Source: Dirofilaria immitis (taxonomy: Eukaryota; Nematoda; Chromadorea; Rhabditida; Onchocercidae). Taken from it: a stretch of 64,000 bases of DNA. The notes beneath the pieces are model-generated. The model had not been told where the DNA came from. It was given only the letters and a program-made list of their open reading frames with translations, and ran no database searches. Shown here one piece after another: positions 50,963 to 64,000 of the stretch. Within the stretch, counting starts at the first letter, position 1. Each line of letters begins with the position of its first letter. The DNA is taken from the NCBI GenBank assembly GCA_024305405.1, contig JAKNDB010000064.1, positions 310,001 to 374,000 of the forward strand, written 5' to 3'. Position numbers and translations under genes: made by a program.

Positions 50963-53024
50963 TTTTTCACGATGTAAATAGAAGAGAAATTTTGATAGTA
51001 AATTTTTTAATATTGCAAATTAAGAATTTAGGTAAATGGTAGAGAAAAGACGAAGAGATGCTTAGTATATTTGAATAAACTTTTGTTTATATTTATTTTT
51101 TTTTGATAAATATTTAGAAAAAGATTAGAGCAAAACAAAAAAAAAGAGAATTAATAAACATTTATACTTCTAATTTAATTTAAATTTAATTACATTAATT
51201 ATTGATATTTGGGAATATTAATACTTATAAGTTAATTTGATAAAAATTAAGATATTATTGAAGTAAACAATTAAAATGATTCATTATGATTGCTACATTT
51301 CTTCAACGATCACGATTTATTGTAAATGAGAAAAATGTTGGAACATTTCTCGTGAAAGGCTATAAATAATGATAATAAAATCGTTAGATGATCGCAACAT
51401 GAATATATGACCTTGTTTTGCTGTTATCGGGTAGTCAGCCGTAAGATTACATTCTCTTAACTATATACATATCTATCTATACAGCATTTAATTTTTCCTA
51501 TAACACCTTTTCGAACTCTTAATTTTTGAATACTAATATTATTGTTATCGCTTTTATCATTGTTGATATTATTATCATTATCATTATTACTATTCCTGCA
51601 ACTTTTTAAATCATCACAATGGACGGAGATCTTTATTCGATTCGAATATTCGATTCCCTAAAATTAAGTTTCGCTTTTGTTGCTCCTTCAAAAGACTCTG
51701 GATATTTTTAGAATGCTACACGAATTTTTTGTACTTCATAGTTTTTGAAGATTATTTCAGAATTAAAAGAAATATGTTTAGAAAACTCATGTAACCTTCT
51801 AAAGAAAATAAAATTAAAGAATGATTCAGAAGGATTCCATGAATCTCAAAACTTACAGAATTATTCGTTCCAATAATAGTAATATTTTCATTATTATCGT
51901 TATTCATATCTTGTTCTATAGTAATTTCTGATTTATCATTAAAATATCGATAAATTGGAATCTATGAGCAAAAAATTCTTTTGCACTCCTAAATACATTT
52001 ATATCATATTGACCTCTAATCTATATATAATCTTGATAATCAGTTAATTCATAAAATGATATTGAATACTCGTGGAATTATTTCTCAAATGGTAGAAAGA
52101 ATATAAGTTAAGGTTTAAATAGAAAAATGCTGAGTTTCGAGAAGAATGATAAAGTGATATGATAAAATTGATAGATTGATATAATTTATGTTAGTCTATA
52201 AGAAAAAATCATTCTTCTTACAATGGCACTAAAAAAGTTCGAATTCGAATCAAATCACTAATTTTGTTTGCAAAAAATTTTATATAAACTCCTGACAGTA
52301 GTTATCAAGCTGAAGAGTGAAACATTATCATGTATGATTATCATTTTTGATTATCATCATAAACTAATCATATCAGGTGAGGAAATTATAAAACTAAATC
52401 AATAACTAAAATATGGCATAATGTAAAAAATTCGTTTAATAACGAATTGTTTTATTAGTTATCAAATGTCTATATAAAATTTTAATTAATTGAAGGAAAA
52501 TAAACTTTGATCTTTGAAAATTTGAGAATTTCTTTTTTTTTTATCAATTGTTGATTGTTTTTTTTTTTTAAGAAATATTTTTCGGAAATTGGCGCAAATT
52601 ATTTGCATCAATAAAAAGTCTATTGCTTTTTCTAAAAAGAATTTTAAAATTAGGCCAACAACAACAATTTTTTTTTTTTTTTATTTTTGAAATTGAATTA
52701 TGAAAAGTTTGAGAATAAATTTGTTTAGAAAAGGAAAAAATTTTATTTTTTTGGCTTAGAAGAAATGAAATGTTACAGTAATTATTCATATTCAAACTTT
52801 TTTTTTTTTTTCTTGAGATTTAGAAAAGAAAAAAAAACAGAATGATATAAAAAGATTTTTTTGATTGATTATTTGTTTATTCAATTCTTATCTTTACATC
52901 TTCTTTCATATCACAATCTTTATATCAAATTCGATTTTTAATTAATTTTAAATTAAAAAAATTTCTAATTGGCTACAATTTAAATACTATGAATATACAT
53001 ACATCCAATGATTACATTTGATTA

Positions 53025-53103
53025 ATAACCTCTGCCATTATCATTCAGGCTTCTTAGTATTGATACTCTTTAGAAGTCTGAGTGATAATGGCAAGAAAGT
53101 TAC
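53025..53103 (+). ncRNA. MicroRNA-like hairpin
   Basis: The arms 53034-53054 (starting GCCATTATCATTCAGGC) and 53072-53092 (ending GAGTGATAATGGC) form 21 consecutive base pairs in the plus-strand RNA. Nineteen are Watson-Crick and two are G-U wobbles. The 17-base loop contains a further four-pair stem (AGTA/TACT around TTGA). Outside the main stem, pairing continues loosely (AACC/GGTT-type contacts to TAACC and GTTA). Both wobbles would be A-C mismatches on the minus strand, which favours the plus strand. Size and shape fit a pre-miRNA of about 60 bases. I do not recognise either arm as a known nematode microRNA. A diverged palindromic element is the alternative. Confidence 0.45.
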
Positions 53104-53822
53104 GATAATATCTTGAAATTATTCTAGCCACGCAATCTTGAGTATTCGATATACTTCATTTATTGTATGTGAATACGTAAATCATTATAGAGCAATCATT
53201 CCTACGAGATATCACTTATCAGTATGCAAATGCAACGGTTATCAGTGATCATACTTTGATGCACGATTATACATTTTTTTTTTGTTTATTTAATGATTCG
53301 CCATGATTCCGACTTATCGAGGCTAATATCCTTCGATCCATTGTTTTCTTTAATCTGGCAGGATTTTTTTCTTAGCCATCACTAATGATCATATAATCAA
53401 CGATTTGAACTTCTTATCAGTATTTTTCCTTGATCTATTACGAATTATTTTTTATAAAAATATACTTTGTACTGATTAATTCCTTACAGGTATTTGTAAT
53501 TTCATCAAATATTTTTTTGATCAAAAATTACATGCATAATAAAAGACGAAATGGCAGATAAAACAAGATGCATCCTGCATGTGCATATTGCATGTTGCAT
53601 GCTGCATGCTGCATGTTATATGTTATTATATTTATTTATTTACAATTAATTACATGGCTATTTGGATAAATATCAATAATATATACTATTGATAAGAGAA
53701 AAAAAAGAGGAAAAAGATTATTTAATGTTTTCCTCTTTTGCTATGTGGACATTTTTAAAAAATATTTTTTTTTTTCAAAATAGCAATTCTGAATCATCTC
53801 ATCCATCCGTCTATCCATCCAT

Positions 53823-53997
53823 CTATTTATTTATTTCAGATTTCTTCCTCCTCTTCCTTCTTCTTTCTTCTTCTTCTTTTTCTTCCTTTTCTTCTTCTTT
53901 TACTTCTTCTTCTTTTTACTTCTTCTTCTTCTTCTACTTCTTCTTCTTCTTCTACTTCTTCTTTCTTCTTTCTTCGTTCTTCTTCTTCTACTTCTTT
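53823..53997. repeat. TTC/TTCTAC polypyrimidine tract
   Basis: About 170 bases of nearly pure pyrimidine on the plus strand, built from TTC, CTTC and TACTTC units. The long open frame through it reads Phe/Ser/Leu/Tyr and is an artefact. Confidence 0.85.
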
Positions 53998-54001
53998 ACA
54001 T

Positions 54002-54180
54002 CAGTAATGATACATTCATTTTACATTGTTGTTCCCCGCATCGTCCCCTGCACCCTCATATACCCCGCATTAATAATGATGATACATTCTCCATTGCTTT
54101 CCCCGCACTCGAACCTATCATCTTCATATACCGCATTTCAACAACGATACGCTTTGTATTGCTTATCCGCATATCCCGTA
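54002..54180. repeat. Decayed tandem repeat with CCCCGCAT motifs
   Basis: Three diverged units of roughly 65-70 bp, each with a GATACATTC- or GATACGCTT-like start and a (C)CCGCAT-like end (about 54002-54070, 54071-54138, 54139-54180). This stretch is richer in C than its surroundings. Confidence 0.45.
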
Positions 54181-54258
54181 TTCATTCATACACACCAGTT
54201 CGATCCAACAGTAAAAATATTCTGGAAATTATTCATAACACTTCGTATATCATCTCGA

Positions 54259-54600
<342 letters not shown>

Positions 54601-56374
54601 ATATGTGTTGTATACCAACAATCAACAGCAGTTTTGCCGAATGTCTCGTCTCGACTTGTTAGAATAACAGTTTTCGGGTGGAGAAGGCTAGAGGTAAAAG
54701 TACATCGGTATGTTTGCAATTTATGTAGGTATATTGAATCAGGCAGGTTCCATCTGATGCTGCTTCATGACAGTTGAAGGTTTTTCATTTTGAAGGTCAT
54801 CTGGTAATTTTATATTTTAAACGATAAATTAAAGGAATAAATAATGGTATAGCTAAAGTTAGGAGAATTTTTAATTGTCGAACAAAACAAATCTTTTGAG
54901 ATTTCTGAAATTTTTTTTCCCGAGAGATTTTTTTAACTTTTCTGAGACATTAATAGATTAGGATAATATATCTAGTTAGATAGTAGTGAAAATTTTATTT
55001 GAAATTGCCGAATTAATCATATCATTTGATTAATTTTCTTATCAGTGATTTATGCTAATTTGATTGTTTCATAATTAATTCAACAAATATTCATTGTTAT
55101 TTCATATTATTGTCTCATTATAATTAATCAAATTTAATCATTATTTTTCACTAAATATTAAAATAATATCAGCGGATAATTAACTGTGATAAAACTATTC
55201 CATTGATAATATCACATTTTATATATGTGTCATTGATAATATCATAGTTAATGCTTGATATTTTGTTAAATTCCTTCCTTTTTTTTTTTTTAGTTCAACA
55301 TTTCCTCTTTCTTCTTAACAATTCGTAATTCTAATTTTATTTTATTTTATTTTTTTCTTTTTTTGATAAATGATATGATCTATTCTTATTTCTCTCATCT
55401 TCTCATCTTTTTTTTCTTTAAATTTAAGTTTCGTTAAACAATTTTAATCATTGATAGTCTGAAAATCAAATAAACGTATTTAGTCTGAGGGATTAAAATG
55501 TCTCCGCTGTGTCATCTCATCTAAGATGTCCAATGTATTACTTCTGGCATTCCCAGTGTTTATTCTTGATTTCTTCCTGTATTATTTTTTTCCTGCAGTT
55601 ATATATTCTAAAATGTTCTATATATTTCCAGAGATATCTGATTTATTTCTCGAAACATTCATCATTGCAATATTTCTCGAGAAATCTACTGCATCGATTA
55701 TAAAATCAACAGATTCGCACTAAATTTCATAGCTAATTTTGACGGGCCACTTGTTTAAACTTTCAAAAATATTTGCCGCGATTTGGCATAGTTCAGAGGT
55801 GAAATGTTCCTTGTAACGGTTGATGGTGGGGTGGGTGATGATACGATGCCTCAATTTCTCTTCCAAAATTTTCACTTTCTTTCATTCACCAATCTATCTC
55901 TTCGGTACTTGTTTTTTCCTCATTTACTCAATCAATCAATCAATCAATTAATTAATCACTGTATATTTTCAAAGTTTCATTTATATGTTTGTTTTTGGAT
56001 CAGATTAATCGTTCGCTATTGATATGATTACTGGATTTATTGCAATTCTTCATGTCTCGACTTTTCAGCCTTATTCTATCATTTTTATACAACTTCTGGA
56101 TTGATTACAATTATTGTTATTGTGAATTCTTTCTAACTTAATTCCTTTTTCGATTATTTTTTACTTTCTGAAATTTATTGAGCTCTTTTAGTGAACTTTT
56201 AAATTATCCTTTGTGCATTGTTTTTTTCGATTACTATAATTGTGCTGACATTCTTTCTCTTTTTTTTCGAAAGTTTTTACCTTTTAAGTCGTTGTTGTTT
56301 AATTTCTTGCGATAAATAATTCCGAGAGGATTAATCCAACTCAGAAACTTAGAGAAATGAGACTCTAATTTTAT

Positions 56375-56433
56375 TGTGTTTTTTCAGGTTCCGAGCTTGG
56401 TGAAATATCATTCCATACTGTTCATTTGTAAAG
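56375..56433 (+). promoter_or_regulatory. 5' splice acceptor and short leader of the LASP gene
   Basis: TTTTTTCAG ends at 56387 and is followed by 46 bases to the ATG at 56434. This is either the acceptor for a spliced leader or that of an upstream non-coding exon. Confidence 0.5.
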
Positions 56434-59400
56434 ATGAGTAAGAAATGTGCCCGAGAGGAGTGTGGTAAAACCGTTTATCCTCTTGAAGAATTAAAATGTC
56501 TTGACAAAGTAAATTTCTTTAAATTTTTTTATTTCCGCTTTTCATTTTTTTGAATTTTATGCTATTCTATAGATGCTATTTTTAATAGAATAGTTAGTGT
56601 TAGTATTTTCAGTATGAATTAAATTGAATGTAATTTTTTTGCTCATTATTTATTTAACTACTGTTATTGTAATCAGCCGATGGATAAACATTTTGAGAAT
56701 AAAGCTACAAATCTTTTTGAGATAGTGACCCGGAATTGTTGATGTTCGAAAGAGGTTAAAAAAGAAGGAAAGTGGCAAACTGTACGAACTAACCTTAAAT
56801 ATAGTTTTCTAATCTGGCTCTTTTAGTATTTCTAAACTTTTAATCATTTCACTATGTTTGAATGATATCATCGAGAATATTGCCATTAAATGATTTATTT
56901 AGGTTTGGCATAAAGGATGCTTCAGGTGCACAGTATGTAATATGATTTTGAACATGAAAAATTATAAAGGATATGATAAAATGCCATATTGCGAACCGTA
57001 TGTTTTACTGCTATCATTTTTTTCTTTAAATTTTTGAATCTATTTAAATCTTTTGTTTTGTTTTGTTGTTCCTGAAATTTGTTATTTTCAGTCATTATCC
57101 GAAAACAGTTGCATCAGTAGTTGTTGATACACCGGAAATGAAGCGTTTGGCAGAAAATACGAGACTGCAAAGTCAGGTATATCTTGATTAATTGATTTAT
57201 TTCCTTTTTGGATGGGACGGCTATTTTGTTCCCGTTTTGACATTCAACATGGATAATTAATTCTTCTTTGCAAAATTAAGTTGCAAATTTTTCATTGCAA
57301 TTCCAGTTCTGGATTATGACTGCCAAAATTTATGCAAAATTTATGACCGAAATTTGTAAATTCTGTTGAATAAATGATCATCGCAATTAAGAGCCAAAAA
57401 TTATAAAAATAAAATCAATTTCGAAATTGCTTAAGTCTTAATTTGTTTGAACTGTTTTAAGAATGATTTCTGCAAATGTAGAAGACAGCTCAACGTTTCT
57501 GAATATTCTTTTGCATTTTATTTCTCAAATTCTGCGAGCTTCAGGTTAAATATCATGAAGAATTCGAGAAATCAAAGGGACATAGAATTCAAGTGGCTGA
57601 TGATCCTGAATTGACTCGGCATCTTCAAAATACGAAAATTCAGTCTCAGGTATCAAAAAGTGTATGCTTGTGTTTGAAGATAAGGGAGAAATGTATAAAT
57701 ATTAAATTGTTTGTTAAAAACTGAAAACTATTCTCTTTGTGGTTCATATCTGATGAACGCTGAAAGCATTATTAGGTTGGAATGAAATCTTTTCTATTTT
57801 AGTTTAAATTCTATTTTTTCAAATTGAATTTTCTAGTCTTTGCAGGGATAAAGCAATAATTTTTGTTTGATTGATTTTTAGGCAGCTTATCACGGTGAAC
57901 AAAACAAAAAGAGGTTGCAGGATGAGATTCGACCTCAGCCAGAACAGCAGAACATTTCTAATGGCGAAGGTTTTTCCTCCCTATTTTCTGTGTTTATTTG
58001 ATATTTGTTGTTGAGAACGAGATTTATATTCTTACTGCTAGGTTTTCTAGAGCAAAATTTGATTAGTTGTACCTCATTTAGTTTTAAATTATTGTTAGTG
58101 TCTAAGATAAAAATTTAGAATGTTTAATCTTCATGGAATTTTGTTTTCGAACTTTATAACAGCTTGATAATTGGTACAATTTTCCCCATTTATTATGGAT
58201 TTTGAAGATTTCAAAATTTCAGTATTTCAAGTTCTAACAACTTGCTTAAATCCTCACCTATTATTATAGATTGACTTTGTCATTAGGATATTTTCATATA
58301 TAGCTTGTAGAAATTTTTTTATCGTTATAGAAGAACTAAATTTGAGAGGTGAAGGAAAGTCTTAATTTTGAACTTTTAATCTTAGTGAGCAAAAATCCAT
58401 TACAATAATATACAGACTTTTCTAGAATTGCAAGCTCATGTTTTTAATATCTGTTAGCTCATCGAAAACGTCGACAAATTTGGTATCGCTTCTTAAGATA
58501 TTAAATGAAAATTGAGCTATTTCACTATGTTTTATTCTTAATTTTGGATCATATTTAAGTATTTCTGATTTCATAGTTAATACTTCGAAAAGCAGAGGCA
58601 AACAATAAATTAGTATTATTATCTTATTAATAGTCATATTGTATCTTATTAATAATCGAAATTGTTTAACTTTTCAGTGAAAAAGGTATAGTTTTATGGT
58701 TCGAGTAACTTAGAAAACATTAAATTACCAGTTCTATAAACTAAGGAAAAAAAATTCATCGTTGAGCTAACCTGTTAAGAACGTAAGTGAAAGAAAAAAG
58801 AAAATTGGGAGAGATGAAAATTTTTGGGGTTTATAAAGTTTTTAATTATGTCATTGATTCTTTTCTAAACAAAGATATATTTTTGCCATGGAATAAATTA
58901 AGAATAGTTTTAATCGTTGAGCAAAAATATTATTTTTAGGCTTAGATGTTGTTGCTAATTCCTATCAGAATGGGATCTATCCCAGAAGTTCAAGATTAAG
59001 GATTCTATGCCAATATTATCCATACTTTGTCTGGATTTGCCTTAATTGCTTGAAAGCGCTTATTTTGTTTTCTTCTTTCTTCGCTCAATTCTTAATTTCT
59101 GTTCAAAAATCCGATTAATCGTTTGCATGCGCTTTCAGTATCTCTGAGTGCTAATAGTGTGCCTGAATCACCTTCAACGTATGCCCCACCTTTATCTGCT
59201 GCCGCTGCTGCTGTTCATCATCAACCAACAACGCCATATTCCAATAAACTTGCACGACAATCCGGAACATTAATTTATTCATCCGAGCAAGGTGGCAAAG
59301 GTATCTATATATTAATATCAGTGTATAGATATATGCAAACATTTCAAGAAATTCATTCCAAAAATGTATAAATTTCTGGAAACATCGTTTGGATAAATTT

Positions 59401-61372
59401 GTGAGGAAATTACTCTTGTGCTGTTCAGCTTTTTAATCTTATCCTGTCGTTTGGTTTTTTAACATATGCAAAAGTGTGAATTTTTCTAAATTTTCTTGTG
59501 AGTGGGTCTTGGAAAAATGCAGATAAATCTCAAAATGAGATTAAACATTATTGTAAGACTGAATATAAGATTGTAAGTAATACCGAACGAATAGTACCGC
59601 GCGCGATACTTGATGCCGCCTTCATACAAAACTTGGAATTTTTTCTTTGGCATTACTGTTTAAGTATACCCAAATTTTTTTTTCCTGTGAAATACCTCTT
59701 AACAACAACAAATGATTTTTCCAACTAATATTTACTTCATTCTGTTCGATTATAGAAAATTTTAAATTTTCATTGGGGAATATTTGAAATTTTCACAAAT
59801 ACTTTTTCTATAATGTTACCGAAAAATTTTTTTTGTACACTTGCTCTGACACATGCAAACGCCATCTAAGCATAATTGAAGTTGAGGAGTAAATTTTCAA
59901 GAAAAGATACCATCAAGCATAATTTTTACTTCATTCTGTATTATTATTCGGAAAAAATTGAATGTCTTGAAAATTTTTTTAAAGTTCCAAAAAAGTATTA
60001 ATTTTCTTCTAAGAATACAAAAGCTTGTGAATCTAGGATAAATGATAAAAAAAGCGACCGGGTTTTATTCTTATACTCTAAACATATTCAATTATTACAG
60101 TTCATGTTCAGCAGCGTCAGGTTGGTAGCATAGCTGACTATGATCCCTTGAATGGGAACTGGGGTACGGTAGGATCGAGTCGAGCAGCTGAAAAAATTGG
60201 TACGATTATTTCCATTTTTAATAGATGCGTTTTCTAACCTCTTTTACTTTATTTCTTCTTATTTTCAAGCTGCAAATTGTTTTTCTTTGCGATAATTCTA
60301 AGAATAAGAAGATTAGATATAGTAAATGTTATTATATCGACCGTTTGTGTATTGTTGATCGTGCCTTCGGAGCAAGAAATCAAAAGTAATCGAAAAGTAT
60401 TTATGCTGCATGTACAATAATACTATCATTCAGTAAAGATTAATGTACTGCTTTCACTGATTTTCACATGTGCAAAAATTTAAATTGTTTGAAAATGCAT
60501 TTCCAAAAGTTTTAAAAAGAATGATTTTGAAAGTGCAAACATTCAAATTTTGCTGACGCAATCTTATACGGCTTTGTGAAAAAAGTAGTGCTTGGCTTTT
60601 AGTAGTTCCATGACGTTTGCTTCATTATGATAGTGAACCAAAGCATCTCAGGAAATGGTGATGAATAATTAGTAACCAAAAGACTCTCAGTAGTGAATTA
60701 AATTTTTAAAAGAATGGGCGATAAGTGTTGATGAAAAGTTTTATATTTTGCATATTTTCCTAATAAAATTTATATGTTATATTATTTGGAGTTTTACAAA
60801 ACTTAACAAATGAAGGACTTTAAAAGGTTCGAAATCAGCCTTGATTTTATATAATGGATTCTTTGAGTCACAGACGTGTTTGATTAGAGTCGTTTTTTGC
60901 TGGTCTTATAAAAATTCTAATTTTAGGTCAGTTGACAGCCTCAAATACTGGATCGAATATAAGAGGAACTGGCCGGTTAGGTGTGAAAGAAACAGGCTTT
61001 ATAGTGAAAGCACTTTATGATTACACTGCTGCTGATAAGGATGAGGTTCGTAGATGATTCTGAAGTTTTGGTTCGTTTGTTTTCATGGGGAACACAACAG
61101 CAATACAGCTTCTGTGATGTTTATTGTTGCCAAAGATTTTTAGTATACTGGAAAAGCCCCATAGGAGTGATTCATTTGTCAATTATGATATTGAGAAGTA
61201 AATTTTTTAATTTCAGGTGACATTCGTTGAAGGCGATATCATTGTAAATTGTCAGAAGGTTGATGAAGGCTGGTTAACGGGAACTGTGCAGAGAACATTG
61301 CAATGGGGAATGTTACCCGCAAATTATGTGGAAAGAGTTAAACAGCCAACAGGGCTTCACTATCTCAGCTGA
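56434..61372 (+). CDS. lasp-1: LIM, nebulin-repeat and SH3 protein, LASP-1 type
   Basis: Nine exons with every junction in phase: 56434-56508, 56903-56997, 57092-57176, 57545-57649, 57882-57969, 59139-59300, 60101-60199, 60927-61045 and 61217-61372, giving 327 residues. The order is a LIM zinc finger at the N-terminus ([45 protein letters not shown]). Two nebulin-type actin-binding repeats follow ([20 protein letters not shown] and [20 protein letters not shown]...). Then comes a linker rich in Ser/Ala/Pro/Gln with [20 protein letters not shown], and a C-terminal SH3 domain ([40 protein letters not shown]). This is the exact LASP layout, a focal-contact and actin scaffold that in nematodes would act in muscle and epithelia. 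It is longer than the vertebrate protein because of the linker. It is fully open, unlike ATR. Confidence 0.96.
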
Positions 61373-64000
61373 GCCTTTTCAGTGCTAGGTTTATTTTGCA
61401 TGGCTTGCATTTTTTTTCTTTTTCTGGCTTCAATTGAAGATAACAATATTGACGCTTAAATCATATGTTTTTAATATTAGTTTTCAGTTGAGATGAAAAA
61501 AATACGAGATTTTTCAACTGAATTGCTTACCTTTTAAAAAAAAATAGAGAAAATATTTTTCAATTTTATAATATTTATTTTACAAATGATGAGATGAATA
61601 TCCCTACATTATGTTTTACTTCATATGTAATGTTCGGCATTATTGATAGAAAAATGTAATATTAAAAATTAAAATTAGTAGTATCTTTAAGTTTATTCCA
61701 GTTTTGGAATATTGTTTTAGACTTTTGATAGAGTTTCGCTCAAGGTTTCTTCATGACTTCATTTAAGTTTAATAGTATTAGCTATTCGAACTCTGGAGAT
61801 ATCGGTTCCTTCCTTTTTATCTGTGAAAGTTGATCAATTAGTTCTGCTCTTCTTTTTCCAAGCTATTTTACATTTTTCTGAAGTGCTGTGGTTTTCCTAA
61901 TTCCTTTAAAATTTAAAAATTTGAGTTACTATTCCATCAAAATTCAATCTCATTGCAATACGGATATTATTATTTGGTTTAAAGTATAGCGAAATATATT
62001 TTTAAAAGCATCAAGAGAGATGGTCATGCTATTAGCTAAAAGCCAATGATCCAAAATATCAATGGCAGATGCAACAGTTAAAAAAAAACGAGATATTTAC
62101 AACTGGTATCGATAGCTTCTTCTTTCAGGAAGTTAGGATTGTCTGAAATGCAACTGTGTTATTATTAAAAACATCGTCATTTACTAAGATATAATACTGC
62201 TGATTCATCGATCCTGATTTACTTTGCTTTTCTGTTTTTCATTATCTTGCTATGCGACCATTTTCTTCTTTTAAATATGAATAACATTCAAGAGCTATCA
62301 TCCCCAGTGCTTTTTTTTAAAGATAATAATGATTTTCTAGTGTATGGCATATCGAAAATGTGCATGGATTTTTTAATTTTTGAATCTTTTCGCGAACTTA
62401 TTTGCGGGTGAAAAGTTGTATATCTTGCTTATTTTCGCAGTTTTTCAGGAAAAAATGAATTACATTTGGAAAGCAGACAGAACTTGTATGGAAATATTTG
62501 TGCCAGAACCAAGCAGATTATATATAAAATAGTCTTGATATATTTTTTGACTGAATCCCATGTCGAAATAAATTATTTTGACTAAACATTACTTATTTTT
62601 CTGTGCTAACTCAATGCTTTAAATCGCTTCAGTGATTTATGTATTTGCAAGAACGATAAACGGTTCTTGATATCAATGCTATAGGAAAAGAAAAATTTTC
62701 ATTAAGATTTAATCTTCTTTGATTTCTTTTTCCTGTATTTTGTTCTGTCTTTGTTTTCTCTATTTTTCTTTTTTGTTCGACATATTTATCCACATTCATT
62801 CATTTTAAAATATTTTTGCAGTGAATATTCATTTAATACAAAATAGAAAACTTGAAGAAAGCGCCAGTCAAAATAATGAGCTTAATTAGGTGATAAAACA
62901 AGAAGCATAATATATGCGTTACCAGAAAGATTTGAAAACAGTTTGAATTACGTATTTTTAGAAAAGTAAGATAAGATTTCGTACATATGAATTTTTATAA
63001 ATAATTTTTACCTATTGAAGAAGTGGGCCATCTTATAAAGATTTTTTTGGAATGTGGAATAAGCAGAGATAATAGTATTTGATGTAATCTATTATATTAG
63101 ACCGTTATATCGACAAGCGAAGGATAGATTAATATTAAAATTAACAAATTAGTATTGAATTTTATATGGATTAATACATTCCACAAAAGAAGAAATTATT
63201 GATATCTTATGTACTTCTTTGAGAAGGCTTTTTCAGATTATCTAAGAATCATTCTGAATTTTTATTATATTAATGAAGTCAGTTCTTATGGGTTCAGCTC
63301 CTTTTACAATTTATTTAGTATTTTTAAAACAAATTTTTTGTTCGGTTTTGAAATCTTAGATTTTGTATAAATAATTATATATGATATTTTTATTTCATTT
63401 ATGCCTTGTGCCTTTTTTGTGTGTGTGAAAGTGAAGATTCTTCTGTTTTCTTTATTATCTGCTTTTTTTATGAAATTACTTTTTCAAATCGGACAGAATT
63501 AATGTTGCTTACGAATCTGTTTCCTTTTTATTAATTGATGCATATGTCCTCTGACTTCCGAGCTTTTTGGCTAGCTGATTTCACAGAAAAATTAGAAGAA
63601 ATTTTTATTGACTAGTTATTACCATTTCGCTATAAATTTTTTTTAGCGCGAAGCATATTAGTTATGTTAGAAATCAAATAATCAGGAAATAGAAAATCTA
63701 GTTGATTCTGTCCTGAAAGAATAAACTAAATTTATAAGATATTTCTCTGTAGAAAAACGATTTACAGTGAGAAAATAGATCGAGATTTTACTTTTGTTTT
63801 CTTGAGATTTTTTCGTATTCATTAGAATCGTAATTAATTCTCATAACTGAATTTTTCTCTGTTAACATTTATATGTGCTGCTACCTATGATATTAATCAG
63901 ATGACATGATTATATCATGCTCCTTATTTTTGCATTACATTATCTACATCGTCAAAAATAAATGATATTTATGCTTTGTCATCTTCACATTCTTATCTAT
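61373..64000. other. 3' flank of the LASP gene, no gene recognised
   Basis: AT-rich sequence, probably including the LASP 3' UTR. AATAAA occurs near 62568. No open frame, RNA gene or ordered repeat that I can support. Confidence 0.45.

Noticed and set aside
55509..55723. Two overlapping hydrophobic open frames upstream of LASP
   Set aside because: They are about 65 codons long, of a size common by chance here, and have no splice link to LASP or recognisable domain.

Overview
The window looks like nuclear DNA of a parasitic roundworm, most likely a clade III (spirurid or filarial) nematode. It is very AT-rich. Genes are split by introns with TTTTCAG- or TTTTAG-type acceptors, several start codons sit just after an acceptor that could take a spliced leader, and the gaps are full of microsatellites. 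The animal and nematode assignment rests on recognisable ATR, LASP and DUSP19 homologues with this gene architecture. The genus is inference.

Layout. 1-1525 (-): part of a kringle-domain gene that runs off the left edge. 4009-4628 (-): a two-exon gene for a small secreted Ig-like protein without cysteines. 5580-7190: a solo-LTR-like insertion inside a TGTA microsatellite, followed by tandem repeats. 9325-11238 (+): a DUSP19-type dual-specificity phosphatase. 13061-14196 (+): a second, divergent member of the small Ig-like family. 14554-15428 (-): a small secreted Gly/Met/Phe-rich protein beside a long ATT array. 18516-40500 (+): a large gene of roughly 50 exons for the checkpoint kinase ATR (C. 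elegans atl-1 type), complete to its FATC C-terminus. 41787-43216 (+): a tentative membrane protein with a PPEY motif. 43217-56385: a gene-poor, repeat-rich gap with a 30-bp perfect inverted repeat, an 84-bp minisatellite, a microRNA-like hairpin at 53.03 kb and a (CA)60 array. 56434-61372 (+): an intact nine-exon LIM-nebulin-SH3 gene of the LASP type. 61373-64000: non-coding flank.

The genes do not form one pathway. ATR is a nuclear DNA-damage kinase, LASP is an actin scaffold, DUSP19 acts on MAPK-type signalling, and the four small genes at the left encode secreted or extracellular products. The ATR gene, and one site in DUSP19, contain isolated single-base reading-frame breaks, mostly at homopolymers, while LASP, both Ig-like genes and the Gly/Met-rich gene are open throughout. 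I read the breaks as probable consensus errors rather than decay. The best candidates for something undescribed are the microRNA-like hairpin, the Ig-like pair without cysteines, an apparent AT-AG intron in the ATR kinase domain, and possible alternative C-termini of LASP.
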